A stretch of 64,000 nucleotides of DNA from Nocardioidaceae bacterium (GCA_017744365.1 JAGIBL010000001.1:1237416-1301415); one strand, 5' to 3'; counted from the first letter of the stretch, positions 47,901-55,693 are shown. A program made the numbers and translations. Notes: generated by a model from the letters alone, not told the origin.

Positions 47901-50900
47901 CGAAGATCCGTTCTCGTCGGTGCCGCCGTACGCCGCGGACAGGGCGCGGGTGCCCGCCCGCAGGCCGCTGGTGACCAGGGTGGCGGTGCCGTCGGCGTGG
48001 ATCGTCGCGGTGCCGATCGCGGTGCCGTCGGCGAAGAAGGACACGAAGCCGGCCGGCGGGCCACGGCCCGGAGGCGCGACAGCCAGGGTCGCTGTCAGGG
48101 TGACCTGCTGCCCGTAGACGGGCGTGGCCGGGGCCGCCGCGAGCGTGAGCGTGGTCGGCGCGGGTGCCACGGTGTAGTCGAGCCCGGCGCTGGTGCTCGA
48201 CGCGTAGTCCCCGGCGCCCGCGAAGGTCGCCACCAGGTCGTGGTCGTTGCCGGCGGCGAGGTCGGTGGTCTGCAACGTGGCGTGGCCGTTGCCGTCGAGC
48301 TGGGCCTGGCCGAGCGCGGTGGTGCCGTCCTTGAAGACCACCGTGCCGGCCGGGGTGCCGCCCGAGGACGCCACGGTCGCGGTCAGCGTCACCGGCTGGC
48401 CCCAGACGCTCTGCTGCGGGCTGGCCGCCAGCGTCGTCGTGGTCGCGTGCCCGACGTGGTGGGTCACCTCTGCCGACTGCTGGGCCCCGAAGTGGTCGTC
48501 GCCGGTGTACGACGCCTTCAGCACGTGGTCGCCGCTGGCGGGGGTGAGCTGGAAGCTCGCCGTCCCGTTCGCGAGTGCGGCGCTGCCCACCGCGGCGCCG
48601 TCGTTCGTCAGCGTGATCGTCCCGCTGGGGCTGCCCTCGCCGGGCGCCACCGGCGCCACCGTCACGGTGACGTCGACCGGTTCGCTCTCCGCGGAGGGAC
48701 TCGGCGCGGCGACGACGCCCACCGTCACGTCCGCCTTGGCGACGACCTGCTCCACGGCGGCCGACGTCGAGGTGTCGTAGGAGTCGTTGCCGCCATAGGT
48801 CGCGGTCACGGAGTAGGTTCCCGCGTCGAGCTTCTTGGGCAGCACCGCCTTGCCGTTCGCCTGCAGGGGCACGGTCCCGAGCGGGTTCGCGCCGGCCTTG
48901 AACGTGACCGAGCCGGTCGGCGTGCCGTAGGTCTGGACGTCCGGGGTGACCGTCGCGGTCATCGTCACGGTCTGCCCGTTCACCGACGACGTCGGCGCGA
49001 GGACGAGCGCGGTCTGGGTCGCGACCCGCTTGACCACGTGGCTGTACGGCGCGGAGGCGGACTGCCCGTAGCCGGACCCGCCCGCGTAGGTGGCCGTCAC
49101 GGCATAGGTGCCCACCGCGAGGTCGTTGACCGTGATCGTCGCCTTGCCGTCCGCCCCGATGCTCGCCGAGCCGAGGGTGGCCGTCGGCGTGGTGAAGGTG
49201 ACGGTGCCCGGCGGCGTGGTCTCGAGGTCCACGGCGTCGACCGTCGCGGTGAACGTGACCGCGTTGCCGAGCACCGAGGGGTTCGGCGTGCTGGTCAGCG
49301 TCGTCTCGGTGCGGGGGCTGACGTACTGGGTGAGCACCGAGGACATGCTCGGGTCGTGGTTCGCCGAGCCGCCGTAGGTGGCCTTGACCTGGTAGATCCC
49401 TTGCGGCCTGACGACGTCGGTGAACGAGGCGTTGCCCGCCCCGTCGAGCTGGACGGTCGCGATGGTGCCGCCGTCGAGGGCGAGCACGACGTAGCCCTGC
49501 GGCACGCCGCCGCCGGGTGCCACGGCCTTCACGTTCACCTTGTACGTCACCGCCGCGCCCTCGCCCGCGGGGTTCGGCGTCGAGGTCAGGGTGGTCGTCG
49601 TCGCAGCCGGGACGACGTCGAGGTGCGTCGGCGACTCGGTCGCCCCGAACCCGTACCGGCTGCTCCCGGCGTAGTCCGCGGTCAGCTCCCGGCCGCCGGC
49701 GGTGGCGAAGCTGGTGGTCACGGTGCCCTTGCCCTCGGCGTTGAGGGTCGCGGTGCCCAGCACGACGTCGCCGGCCTTGACGGTCACCGTGCCGGTCGGC
49801 GTCGGGCCCTGTCCGGTGCCGGGAGCGACCGTGACGACCACGGCCGTCGACTCGCCGACCTTGACGACCCCGGGTGCCGTCAGCGTCACGGCGACCGCCG
49901 GCACGATCGTCGAGATGCGCTCGGTGGACACACTGGCCAGGTTCCGGGCGTCGCCCGCGTAGCGGGCGGTGAGCCGGTGCTGCCCGAGCGCGAGGTCGTC
50001 GACGGTCAGGGTCGCGTCACCCGCGGCGTCGAGGATCGCCTGACCGAGTGCGGTGGTGCCGTCGAGGAACGTCACGGTGCCGGTGGCCGCCGCCGTGGTG
50101 GGCCGGGTGGCCCGCACCTGCGCGGAGAGGGTGACGCGCTTGCCGACCGGCGCCGGCTCGGGGGTGTTGAGGAGGGTGGTCGTGGTGGTCGCCTTGGCCA
50201 CGGTGAGGTCGACCGGGGCGGAGTCGCGCGGCGCGTAGCGCGCGTCCCCGGGGTACGCCGCGATCAGGGTGTGCGTGCCGATCGGAAGGTCGTCGACGAA
50301 GACGACACCGGTCCCGTTGGCGCCGAGCGCCACTGTCGCGACAGGACCGCTCTCCGAGGAGATCTGCACGGATCCGGTCGCCGCCTTCGAGCCGGCTCCG
50401 GCGCGCGGGACCGTGACGGCCAGACGCACCGGTTCGGTGGCGGCCGCGGGGCTGGGCGAGACCTCGAGCACCGGCACCTTCGCGGCGCGGGTCACCTCGA
50501 CGTCCTCCTGGTCGGCGCTGGTCGCGAAGACCGCGTCCCCGCCGTACACCGCTTTCACGGTCGCGGTCCGGGGTTCCAGCAGCGGCAGCGTGACGCTCGC
50601 CTGGCCCTCGGCCAGCTCGCCGGTGCCGACGCGCGCACCGTCGACGTAGAAGACCACGAACCCACCCGGGCTCGCTCCGCCGGCGCCGCTGCCGCTGACC
50701 GTGGCGGTGGCCTGCAGGCCGGTGCCGTAGGCCCCGCCCGCCGGCTGCACCTGGAGTGCGGTGGTGGTGTTCTCGACGCCGCTGACGACGTGGTCAAGGG
50801 CAGGTCGGTTCCGGCTCCCGACGTACCGGGTGTCGCCGCTGTAGCGAGCCACGATCGAGTGGTTGCCGGCGGCGAACGTCCCCGAGTACGTCGCCTTGCC

Positions 50901-53177
50901 GTTCGCGCCGAGCGGCACGGTGTCCAGGGTCGTCGAGCCGTCGACGAACGTGACCGTGCCCGTCGGCGCCTCGCTGAGCGGGTGCGGCGCGTCGACCGTC
51001 GCGGTCAGGGTGACCTGCGCGCCTTCCTCCCAGTCCGCTGGGTCGGCGTCGAGGGAGAGGGTGGTCTCCTGCAGACGGGACTGGTCCCAGCGCGCGGAGA
51101 CCTCGGCCGCGGAGAAGGTCTTGGAGTACACCGCGACCTCGTCGTACGAGCCGGCTACCTGGCCCACGTGAAGGTTCGCGCCGGACGTCCAGCCGACACC
51201 GCCCGAGGACCCGATCGGGTGGCCGTCGAGGTACAGCCAGGACGACGAGCCATCGCTGGTCAGCACGAGCTGGTGCCAGGCACCGTCGATGATCGAGGAG
51301 GTCGGCGTCACCTGGATGAACCCGCAGCATCCGGGTGGGTCGACCGTCAGCCGCGACCCGAAGTCCTTGTAGATCCGCCAGTAGTCGTCGTACGACGCCA
51401 GCCAGCCGTCCGCGGCCTGGGTCGTCTTGAACCAGAACTCCAGCGTCTTCGGCGACGACCCCACCGGCAGCCCGTCGGGACCGCGCGACAAGGCCCACTG
51501 ACCGGCGGCGCTCGACTCGACGGCACCGTCGTCGTCACCGACCGGAGCGCCGGCCGGGACACCGGTCACTCCGGGGGCGTACTCAGCGTGCCGGCACTTC
51601 CCGGACGAGTCGTAGGCGACCCGGTTGCCGGCCGCGGAGGTCAGGTCTCCGAGCCGCAGGTACAGCTCGGGGTTCTGGTCGATGACCAGGCCCGCGTGCC
51701 CCGACGAACCAGCAGCCGGGCAGCCCCGTCCGGGCCCGCGCCGCGCGATCGCCCACCGCTCGTTGACCTCGTCGGCCGACAGCTTCTTGGAGTAGATCGC
51801 GACCTCGTCGTACGACCCGGCCACCTGGCCCACGCGTGGACTCGCGCCCGCCGTCCAGCCCACCCCCGACGAGGAGCCGACCAGCTGACCGTCGAGGTAC
51901 AGCCAGGAGGACCCGCCATCAGTCGTCAACACGATCTGGTGCCAGGCACCGTCGATGATCGACCACGTCGGCGTCACCTGGATGAACCCACAACATCCCG
52001 GTGGGTCGATCGTCAGCCGCGACCCGAGGTCCTTGTAGATCCGCCAGTAGTCGTCGTACGACGCCAGCCATCCGTCCTCGGCCTGGGTCGTCTTGAACCA
52101 GAACTCCAGCGTCTTCGGCGACGATCCCGTCGGGAGTCCGTCGCCACCGTGCGAGATCGCCCACGTGGTGCGGTCGGTGTTCTTGAGCGCTGGGTCGTTG
52201 TCCCCTTCGAGTGCTCGCGGGTCGGTGCTGGTGTCCTGATCCGTGGTCGGACCGAGTGTCGCGTGCCGGCAATGACCCGAGTGGTCCAGCACCGTGCGAC
52301 CACCCGGCTCCGACAACACCTCAGAACCACGCAGATACACCTCCGGCGCATCAGCCATCACCGCCGACGCATACGCACCCGACGGCACCCCCGCCGGACA
52401 CACCGACGAGGTCGGCATCGTCGCCACCGCCCACCGACCAGCAACCTGGTTCGCCGACAGACGCTTCGAATAGACCGCCACCTCGTCATACGAACCAGCC
52501 ACCTGACCAACCCGCAGACTCGCCCCCGCCGTCCACCCCACACCACCCGAGGACCCGATCAGCTGACCATCGACAAACAACCACCCCGACGAACCATCAG
52601 TGGTCAACACGACCTGATGCCACGCACCATCAGTGATCGACCACGTCGGCGTCACCTGGATATACCCACAACACCCCGGCGGATCAATCGTCAACCGCGA
52701 CCCCTGATCCTTGTAGACCCCCCAATAACCGTCATACGACGCCAACCACCCATCCGCCGACGACGTCGTCTTGAACCAGAACTCCAACGACTTCGCCGAC
52801 GACCCCACCGGCAACCCGGTGGACGGCCCTTGGAGCGCCCAGTCCGGACCGGCGTTCGCCAGCCCCAGGTCGTCGGCGGCCGAGCTCGGGAACATGCCGT
52901 CCACGCCCGGCGTGACGTTGGCTCCATGACTGCCGTCGCGGAAGTTCCCCGAGGAGTCCCGCGCGAAGCCGGCGGTCGCATCGTCGAGCCGGTAGTACAC
53001 GGCCGGGTTGTCCGCGAGCACGTTGTCGGCGTACCGCTGCGAGACCGACGGAGGCGGCGGGTCGGCCTTCGCGGGCGCGGCCGGGAGAGTGACCAGCGAC
53101 AGGCCCGTGGCAACCAGCACCACGGGGAGCAGAGCGGCGGTGAGCCAGGTCGGTCGTCCCGTGGTGCGCGTCCTCAT
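38481..53177 (-). CDS. Giant secreted RHS/YD-repeat polymorphic toxin with deaminase tip
   Basis: The 4898-residue protein begins with a Sec signal peptide (1-38). It has three LamG/concanavalin-like modules (about 45-700), 13 Ig-like repeats of about 97 residues (700-1960), PKD-type domains (about 2140-2345) and a carboxypeptidase-regulatory-like domain (about 2345-2410). An uncharacterised region, an FN3-like domain (about 2750-2840), a DUF6531-type domain (about 2850-2970) and YD repeats (about 2980-4420) follow. The RHS core ends at YAGNNPLSMFDADGH (about 4460). A helical pretoxin segment leads to the tip (about 4760-4898). DAE near 4822 and SCPIC near 4846 suggest a zinc deaminase. The ATG overlaps the lipoprotein stop. 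Confidence 0.92.
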   Translation of the reverse strand: MRTRTTGRPTWLTAALLPVVLVATGLSLVTLPAAPAKADPPPPSVSQRYADNVLADNPAVYYRLDDATAGFARDSSGNFRDGSHGANVTPGVDGMFPSSAADDLGLANAGPDWALQGPSTGLPVGSSAKSLEFWFKTTSSADGWLASYDGYWGVYKDQGSRLTIDPPGCCGYIQVTPTWSITDGAWHQVVLTTDGSSGWLFVDGQLIGSSGGVGWTAGASLRVGQVAGSYDEVAVYSKRLSANQVAGRWAVATMPTSSVCPAGVPSGAYASAVMADAPEVYLRGSEVLSEPGGRTVLDHSGHCRHATLGPTTDQDTSTDPRALEGDNDPALKNTDRTTWAISHGGDGLPTGSSPKTLEFWFKTTQAEDGWLASYDDYWRIYKDLGSRLTIDPPGCCGFIQVTPTWSIIDGAWHQIVLTTDGGSSWLYLDGQLVGSSSGVGWTAGASPRVGQVAGSYDEVAIYSKKLSADEVNERWAIARRGPGRGCPAAGSSGHAGLVIDQNPELYLRLGDLTSAAGNRVAYDSSGKCRHAEYAPGVTGVPAGAPVGDDDGAVESSAAGQWALSRGPDGLPVGSSPKTLEFWFKTTQAADGWLASYDDYWRIYKDFGSRLTVDPPGCCGFIQVTPTSSIIDGAWHQLVLTSDGSSSWLYLDGHPIGSSGGVGWTSGANLHVGQVAGSYDEVAVYSKTFSAAEVSARWDQSRLQETTLSLDADPADWEEGAQVTLTATVDAPHPLSEAPTGTVTFVDGSTTLDTVPLGANGKATYSGTFAAGNHSIVARYSGDTRYVGSRNRPALDHVVSGVENTTTALQVQPAGGAYGTGLQATATVSGSGAGGASPGGFVVFYVDGARVGTGELAEGQASVTLPLLEPRTATVKAVYGGDAVFATSADQEDVEVTRAAKVPVLEVSPSPAAATEPVRLAVTVPRAGAGSKAATGSVQISSESGPVATVALGANGTGVVFVDDLPIGTHTLIAAYPGDARYAPRDSAPVDLTVAKATTTTTLLNTPEPAPVGKRVTLSAQVRATRPTTAAATGTVTFLDGTTALGQAILDAAGDATLTVDDLALGQHRLTARYAGDARNLASVSTERISTIVPAVAVTLTAPGVVKVGESTAVVVTVAPGTGQGPTPTGTVTVKAGDVVLGTATLNAEGKGTVTTSFATAGGRELTADYAGSSRYGFGATESPTHLDVVPAATTTTLTSTPNPAGEGAAVTYKVNVKAVAPGGGVPQGYVVLALDGGTIATVQLDGAGNASFTDVVRPQGIYQVKATYGGSANHDPSMSSVLTQYVSPRTETTLTSTPNPSVLGNAVTFTATVDAVDLETTPPGTVTFTTPTATLGSASIGADGKATITVNDLAVGTYAVTATYAGGSGYGQSASAPYSHVVKRVATQTALVLAPTSSVNGQTVTMTATVTPDVQTYGTPTGSVTFKAGANPLGTVPLQANGKAVLPKKLDAGTYSVTATYGGNDSYDTSTSAAVEQVVAKADVTVGVVAAPSPSAESEPVDVTVTVAPVAPGEGSPSGTITLTNDGAAVGSAALANGTASFQLTPASGDHVLKASYTGDDHFGAQQSAEVTHHVGHATTTTLAASPQQSVWGQPVTLTATVASSGGTPAGTVVFKDGTTALGQAQLDGNGHATLQTTDLAAGNDHDLVATFAGAGDYASSTSAGLDYTVAPAPTTLTLAAAPATPVYGQQVTLTATLAVAPPGRGPPAGFVSFFADGTAIGTATIHADGTATLVTSGLRAGTRALSAAYGGTDENGSSTGTKSLTLGKAAPYTFVVPTPNPSVLGTQVTFRIVPDAPYAGTPTGSVTLYDGTTALGTRTLDANGEAKISTSTLTQGAHQMRAEYSGDDNFLGGSSPVVSQQVNPGLASTITLTSSQPGGTAFGEQVTFTATVAGGTSPAPTGYVTFTDNGQSVGTVTIDGNGQARLVTQLLTVGSHQIGASYGGDGYYFSASATPVAHTVTPSRQLFFVGQAQQLTAGVTSSPYTVRLENRDGPVVAGAGGLVVTLQSSAVSGRFLDGSGTQITQVTIPAGASTTTFRYRDTKAGDPFLAVSALPSTGVGPRTQQQHVVPGPLDHLALTPASKAVTPGGGQDYQADGRDAWDNSRGDVTGNATFTISPSGSCSGARCTVGAAGDYTVHGSLGAATGTASLVSDNPPVPVLSADVTSGVEALDVTFDIAATDVDGDDLTWTIDYGDGSPRTQPQPLPAGGTTVTHTYLECHSCVAVLHVSDGKADPAPNATLKIDVARNDALFQANAGDPVVVEVNRPAQLDGSASLPGSPLIQSYTWNFGDGHQSAPSANAVAQHTYAAPGDYVATLTVAGHGRTSSSQVPVTVTLPAGGGAVVAVTSDGQPLVGATVVVKDSGNATYRAIPTDPGSYRIDGLPDGTVTAYVAAPGYRPATTSITVSGGAGFASLALERGEVGASELTTKRLTPDEAIDLGIDPEAPGNQNIFQFEINLSFEDTTVSVSGVSTGHSFVNPTCNGADCSGGSGWIAVPYSGGGYVVAYPGGDRILWIVIPGQAKWLKEMFDVQLMVTNLSDEAFTFEDGTATLDLPSGLSLADMSGPNPQTLAQPMDDVPGGQSRSVHWIVRGDVEGEYTLDAHYSGVLQPVGTPVQLDATTDEANRIKVWGGSALRMTVDVDDKATMFSPYDLSVSLTNVSDVPVYNPMVTLLPQPQDEHRPYVFQPRQQFDQAVDRIEPGETFTTRDYTVLTDFTGNLNLAQSYVLRTGGNQFIPNEIVAHPPDPQVPTMSSTNTSAGIKVSWQPANNVPGETVVGYQVYATPFVSADFQSPLAQTSADQLSATIPYEKDGYGVVAVSTLFLGADGKVHNRLDHKALTLSGFSFDIENPCAALGDAPNGGLPGNYVTSSEDLTVTTPGPKLQVTRTYNSSSDREGWFGTGWTSDYEMSSHADGQGNVAVVLPDGRCLYFMRDPQDLSSFLPPPGEYAHLATDGHDGYVFTSKDRTEFAFDTVGEIGRLQTVTDVDGRRLDLDYGPDPLATKVRTVTDRTTNRSLTFEWNGDGHVSAVKSDPVTTGAGVPAALVWKYYYDDGGRLEAACDPRDNAETGSCTRYEHDPADNEDRRITKVVNPEGNTDAALAYDDKGRVTSRKDGLGKETKYRFPEPPEELDDVTDRMVTTSPLGHETVTDYDKFHRVVSVKTPGGGTTAYGYDQHGYPKKVTDANGHVRSFVYDGRGNVLQQTNGEGETTWMTYDSHDNLSTVRDGRSSSGADDRYLTTLSYDDQSHLVEQKAPATSDQPTGASQTWAYTPGDTQPDGTRVGTKPASGGGFQPPGLVAAEVDAEGATTQHEYDRNGALQETVSSTGLVTSYTYDELGRKLSETVTDASQTPPTSATTSYTYDVVGNLLTTTAPAVTNAVTGATHRLRTTSTYDRNDNVTEVRAADLTGGDVTRTTSYAFDADDRVTDITDAEGKVTGRRYDADGNVVKVIDANQHTLEAEYDADSRPTKVTQLAFTDGLGGAARDIVVARYGYDAGGRRVTVTDPQGRVRRYAYDDADRQVTETLEDYADPDGTTRDVVLEQRAYDGAGQVVSTTSGSGLRTVIQNWNAAGRLASTVLDPGGLNRTTTYAYDKVGNVRSQAQSQPSDGRTEKVDTVYNSVGLPTKRTVVNGTDDLVTTFGYDRRGNLVTTKDPVGNITDYRYDELNRRIAELRPQVDSENVAGTVTNGRPTIGYGFNTFGDATQVVDPRGRTTTTAFDRLGRETTITHPGYTPPGGQQIVPVERYEYDNVGNLAKVTDRRGLVTDYTFDAMNRVTRQTDPLLTGQSARGTTGYEYDDAGNLLATVDPRGARREATYDALNQVRTRTDVVRRSGGVVDRYTSRYTYDDLGDLLTEENPLHDVVRYGYSPASEMVSVTDEAGKVTTIQRDVAGRAVRTTDPLGRAQLQQFDDAGRLKAVAAISSTGAELARTRFDLDGNGNVVKETRPEANTIGFTYDSNGRLTRVDQQTATGVSAITRFGYDVAGNQTRLTDGRDNVTAYTYNAWNLREDTVEPSTSGQTAAADRTFTTSYDAAGLPVKETQPNGITINRTFDELGNLVVEAGTSTDATIPAARRDFGYDKAGVLSSAGPATARIDFAFDDRGLLTSATGPSGSSSYQYDAAGQMLSRTDASGTSSFTWDSRGNLKTAQDPLTGVTATNTYDDASQLLTTSYTGGASRALTWDQQGRLTGDTLKKSDGTISASTTYGYDKNDNLTSQTITQSGNSAAGAYTYGYDLADRIVSWTKGSTTKSYVYDAAGNRTKVNGTVYSYDARNRVTNQGIKTLSWDARGTLDRQSQLGVPQAIYEYDALGRTTKVTSSSFQPIPLTYDSLDRVTSRRGVAFAYEGLNIDPVSDGATLISRDPSGAPMAQKTGTGTPSLIRSNRHGDLTALFSGNGTVNGSRVYEPYGEVAGTTGTASPLGFQGDYTDATTHDLWMGARWYLPDVGTFTARDTVFGQLRTPITLNRYTYAGNNPLSMFDADGHDFDPIGWVNTHIVQPIGNAFSSGWNAVTGFISGVAHGISSAYGMAQSVYNAARAKVSAAISRAQQQITHMIDVARRAGAAFAQQNAALAKVLKQGAEIILPMVAGAVVTGGCMYFTAGAATPACLMAGGAAAGALSGASQCDGMNSACFRRVAVEAAAGAVTGLFGGSGGSVLRYGGRLLAGAEGVGLRTVARQATVAAEKSTLLGTMVRGGSANAVYDSIVQVGTTGTIDFKQVGDSFVSGAVLAGSLHLGASGARRQMDLRGLRESAELKANADAVHTALGHPRAMQMRTTAVVRARKPNGELVDVYASSGTRGLTRAQKEAVGELGGVPAENIAGDAETTALAHIDAQQWKPVAGGVSRPSCPICTNDIMDDGALFAGPLARYRFLGRFVNSQSQFYWRQGVQWSQLAFWRRG
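51100..52830 (-). repeat. Three tandem LamG-like coding repeats in the RHS gene
   Basis: Three near-identical coding blocks occur at about 52430-52830, 51770-52170 and 51110-51510. Each contains the protein landmarks LEFWFKTT, GWLASYD, LTIDPPGCCG, IQVTPT, GAWHQ and VAGSYDEVA. Copies 2 and 3 are close at the nucleotide level. Copy 1 has the same protein but many different third-position bases. The pattern suggests duplication plus gene conversion or an imported segment. Confidence 0.8.
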
Positions 53178-53662
53178 GACCGGGTGACCTCGATCGTGAT
53201 GGGCGTCTCGACCACGCTCCCCTTCACCGCGACCGGTGCATCATGCCCGGGGAAGTCGAAGCTGTGGTTCTTGTTGTCCTCCGCATGCAGCATCGTGTGC
53301 ACCGTGACCTTCGAGGTGAGCCGAGGTGAGACCTTGACCTTGACGTTCGTGGAGGTGCCCTTCGCGAGGAGCTTCGAGACCCCGAGCTCGCGGCCGGGCG
53401 CGCCGTTGCCGTCCGCGTAGACCACCACGTAGCCGGCTCGCGGGAGGACCACCTCGTCGACGACGACGAAGGTCCCGTCGGTCCGTTGCGAGCTCGCGCT
53501 CAGGGCGCCGGTCTTCGCTGCTCCGATCTCGACCGGTTTCCCGATCCGCCGGACCTCCGGCCCGGAGTCGCCTCCGGAGCAGCCGGCCAGCGAGCCCACC
53601 AGGCCCAGAGCGACCAGCACAGTGGCGATGCAGACGCCGAGACCCCCGAGACGTTCGCGCAC
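53174..53662 (-). CDS. Lipoprotein with DUF7282-like domain, upstream of RHS toxin
   Basis: The 162-residue protein has a lipobox LAGC (Cys near 27) and then a strand-rich domain with VVVDEVVLPRAGYVVVYADG, GRELGVSKLLAKGTSTNVKV and a final FDFPGHDAPV. This resembles the DUF7282 domain of secreted actinobacterial proteins. GTG 53662 is preceded by GGAAGGGG; earlier in-frame starts lack a signal. Its stop overlaps the RHS start (ATGA), so it is the first gene of the toxin operon. A role in surface anchoring or export of the toxin is inferred. Confidence 0.75.
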   Translation of the reverse strand: MRERLGGLGVCIATVLVALGLVGSLAGCSGGDSGPEVRRIGKPVEIGAAKTGALSASSQRTDGTFVVVDEVVLPRAGYVVVYADGNGAPGRELGVSKLLAKGTSTNVKVKVSPRLTSKVTVHTMLHAEDNKNHSFDFPGHDAPVAVKGSVVETPITIEVTRS

Positions 53663-53896
53663 CCGCGTTCCCCTTCCAACACCCAGCCCGGATGTGTACT
53701 CAGGGCGCAGCCCGGGTTGCCGTCCTGGCGCGCACCGAATCAGGGCCCAAAAGTAGGAACGCGAAAGTCTGGTCGGCAATAGTCAAAAGTGACCACGGTG
53801 CCGAGACAGGATTGACCAAGAGGGTCGCGAGCAGAGGCCGATTCGTTGCCTCCACGGCGCCTGCGCTAGTGTTCTGCAGGCCCGTCCGCGGGCCTT

Positions 53897-53970
<74 letters not shown>

Positions 53971-53999
53971 CCGAGGTGATGTCGCAGGACATCGACGAC

Positions 54000-54035
54000 A
54001 CCCGGACCCACGGAAACGTGGGTCCGGGTGTTTTC
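54000..54035 (+). terminator. Rho-independent terminator after tRNA-Pro
   Basis: Perfect 13-base arms (54000-54012 and 54017-54029) close a GAAA tetraloop, followed by GTTTTC. It ends transcription of the tRNA on the plus strand and reaches the end of the convergent sigma-factor gene. Confidence 0.9.
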
Positions 54036-55194
54036 ATGTTCCTCCGTCACCGCTGCGCAACCCCGCGTTGAGCCGTGCCGCCTGGCGCGTCAGGTGGTCG
54101 CGCTCGGGCATGTTCGAGGCGGCCAGTGCTGCCTCGGCGTAGAGCCGGGCGGCCGTCGCCGCGTCCCCGTCCCGCTCGTGCAGGTAGGCAGCGACCGCCT
54201 GGTACCGAGGCAGGCCCGGGTCGAGCTCGGCCAGGGCGGCGAGTCCGGCGCGCGGGCCGTCGGCCTCTCCGACGGCGACGGCCCGGTTGAGCCGGGCCAC
54301 CGGGCTTCCGGTGATCCGCACCAGCTCGTCGTACCACTCGACGATCTGCACCCAGTCGGTCTCCGCGGCGCTGCGGGCGTCGGCGTGCAGGGCCGCGATG
54401 GCCGCCTGGGCCTGGAACTCGCCGAGCCGGTCGCGGGCGAGCGCGCCCTGCAGGATCGCCACGCCCTCGGCGACCATCGTCGTGTCCCAGCGACCCCGGT
54501 CCTGCTCGGCGAGCGGCACCAGGCTGCCGTCGGACCCGGTCCGCGCCCGGCGGCGGGCGTGGTGGAGCAGCATCAGCGCCAGCAGCCCGGCGACCTCCGG
54601 GTGGTCGATCCGCGCCGCCAGCTGGCGGGTGATCCGGATCGCCTCGGCGGCCACGTCGACGTCGCCGGAGTAGCCCTCGTTGAAGACCAGGTAGAGCACC
54701 CGCACCACGGTGGCCACGTCGCCGGGCTGGTCGAAGCGCACGTCGGCGACGGTTCGCTTGGCCCGGGTGATCCGCTGCCCCATCGTCGTCTCGGGCACCA
54801 GGTAGGCCTCCGCGATCTGCCGCGTGGTCAGGCCGCCGACCGCGCGCAGCGTGAGCGCCACGGCCGAGGCCGGCGTCAGCGACGGGTGCGCGCACAGGAA
54901 GTACAGCTGCAGCGTGTCGTCGAGCGTCGCCCCGGCACCCGGGGCGGGCTCGGCCTCGACGATCTCCTCGCGCCGCTTCCGGGAGGTCTCCGACCGGACG
55001 GTGTCGAGGAACTTGCGCCAGGCCACCGTGACCAGCCACCCCTTCGGGTCGCGCGGCGGGTCGTCGGGCCACCGGCGTACCGCCTCGACCAGCGCTTCCT
55101 GGACGGCGTCCTCGGCCGCCGCGAAGTCAGCTCCGCGACGGACGAGGACACCGATGACCGCAGGCACCAGCTCCCGCAGCAGCGTCTCGTTCAC
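54034..55194 (-). CDS. RNA polymerase sigma factor, ECF42-type with DUF6596
   Basis: The 386-residue protein has a sigma-70 region 2 (about 8-70, FAAAEDAVQEALVEAVRRWP) and a region 4 (about 105-165, LTLRAVGGLTTRQIAEAYLVP). A long C-terminal helical/TPR-like extension with VVRVLYLVFNEGYSG (DUF6596) is typical of ECF42. It has no anti-sigma gene nearby; its usual partner is the DGPF protein upstream. The GTG start overlaps that gene's stop (GTGA). ECF42 factors are thought to be controlled through their own C-terminal domain. Confidence 0.9.
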   Translation of the reverse strand: MNETLLRELVPAVIGVLVRRGADFAAAEDAVQEALVEAVRRWPDDPPRDPKGWLVTVAWRKFLDTVRSETSRKRREEIVEAEPAPGAGATLDDTLQLYFLCAHPSLTPASAVALTLRAVGGLTTRQIAEAYLVPETTMGQRITRAKRTVADVRFDQPGDVATVVRVLYLVFNEGYSGDVDVAAEAIRITRQLAARIDHPEVAGLLALMLLHHARRRARTGSDGSLVPLAEQDRGRWDTTMVAEGVAILQGALARDRLGEFQAQAAIAALHADARSAAETDWVQIVEWYDELVRITGSPVARLNRAVAVGEADGPRAGLAALAELDPGLPRYQAVAAYLHERDGDAATAARLYAEAALAASNMPERDHLTRQAARLNAGLRSGDGGT

Positions 55195-55598
55195 GCCGTG
55201 GCCGGAGGCAGCTCGGCGTAGAACGGGCGCACCTCGAGCCACTCGTGGATCGGCTTCCCGCCCGCGCCCGGTGCTGCCGACAGCTCACCGGCCAGCTCGA
55301 GGGCGCGCTCGTAGGTCTCCACGTCGATCACCATCCAGCCCGCGATCAGGTCCTTGGTCTCCGCGAACGGACCGTCCGTGACCGGCGGGCGGCCCTCGCC
55401 GTCGTACCGGACCCAGGTGCCCTCCGGGGCGAGCGCCTGCGCGTCGACGAACTCACCGGTCTCCTCGAGCCGCGCCGCGAAGTCGCGCATGAACTGGATG
55501 TGCGCCGTCACCTCGTCCGGCTCCCACTGGTCCATCGGCACGTTGTTGACCGGCGCCGGCGCGCCCGTGTAGTGCTTCAGCAGCAGGTACTTCGCCAT
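55191..55598 (-). CDS. YCII/DGPF-domain protein, partner of ECF42 sigma
   Basis: The 135-residue protein carries the DGPF motif in VTDGPFAETKDLIAGWMVIDV (about 73-93) of the YCII-related fold. GGAGGAG precedes ATG 55598. It is co-translated with the downstream ECF42-type sigma factor, the standard pairing. The ligand or enzymatic activity is unknown. Confidence 0.9.
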   Translation of the reverse strand: MAKYLLLKHYTGAPAPVNNVPMDQWEPDEVTAHIQFMRDFAARLEETGEFVDAQALAPEGTWVRYDGEGRPPVTDGPFAETKDLIAGWMVIDVETYERALELAGELSAAPGAGGKPIHEWLEVRPFYAELPPATA

Positions 55599-55693
55599 CG
55601 TGATCTCCTCCAGAGTGGTACGGCCCGCGTGGCCGTGTTCGTACCGAGGACGGAGCCGGTCCAGGCTTCCCGACATCGCGGCCAGAAGAATTT

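Noticed and set aside
47301-53420. Open frame of about 2039 codons on the plus strand, opposite the RHS gene
   Set aside because: It is the antisense shadow of a very GC-rich repetitive gene. It shows no domain, has Arg/His/Pro-heavy composition and no ribosome binding site.
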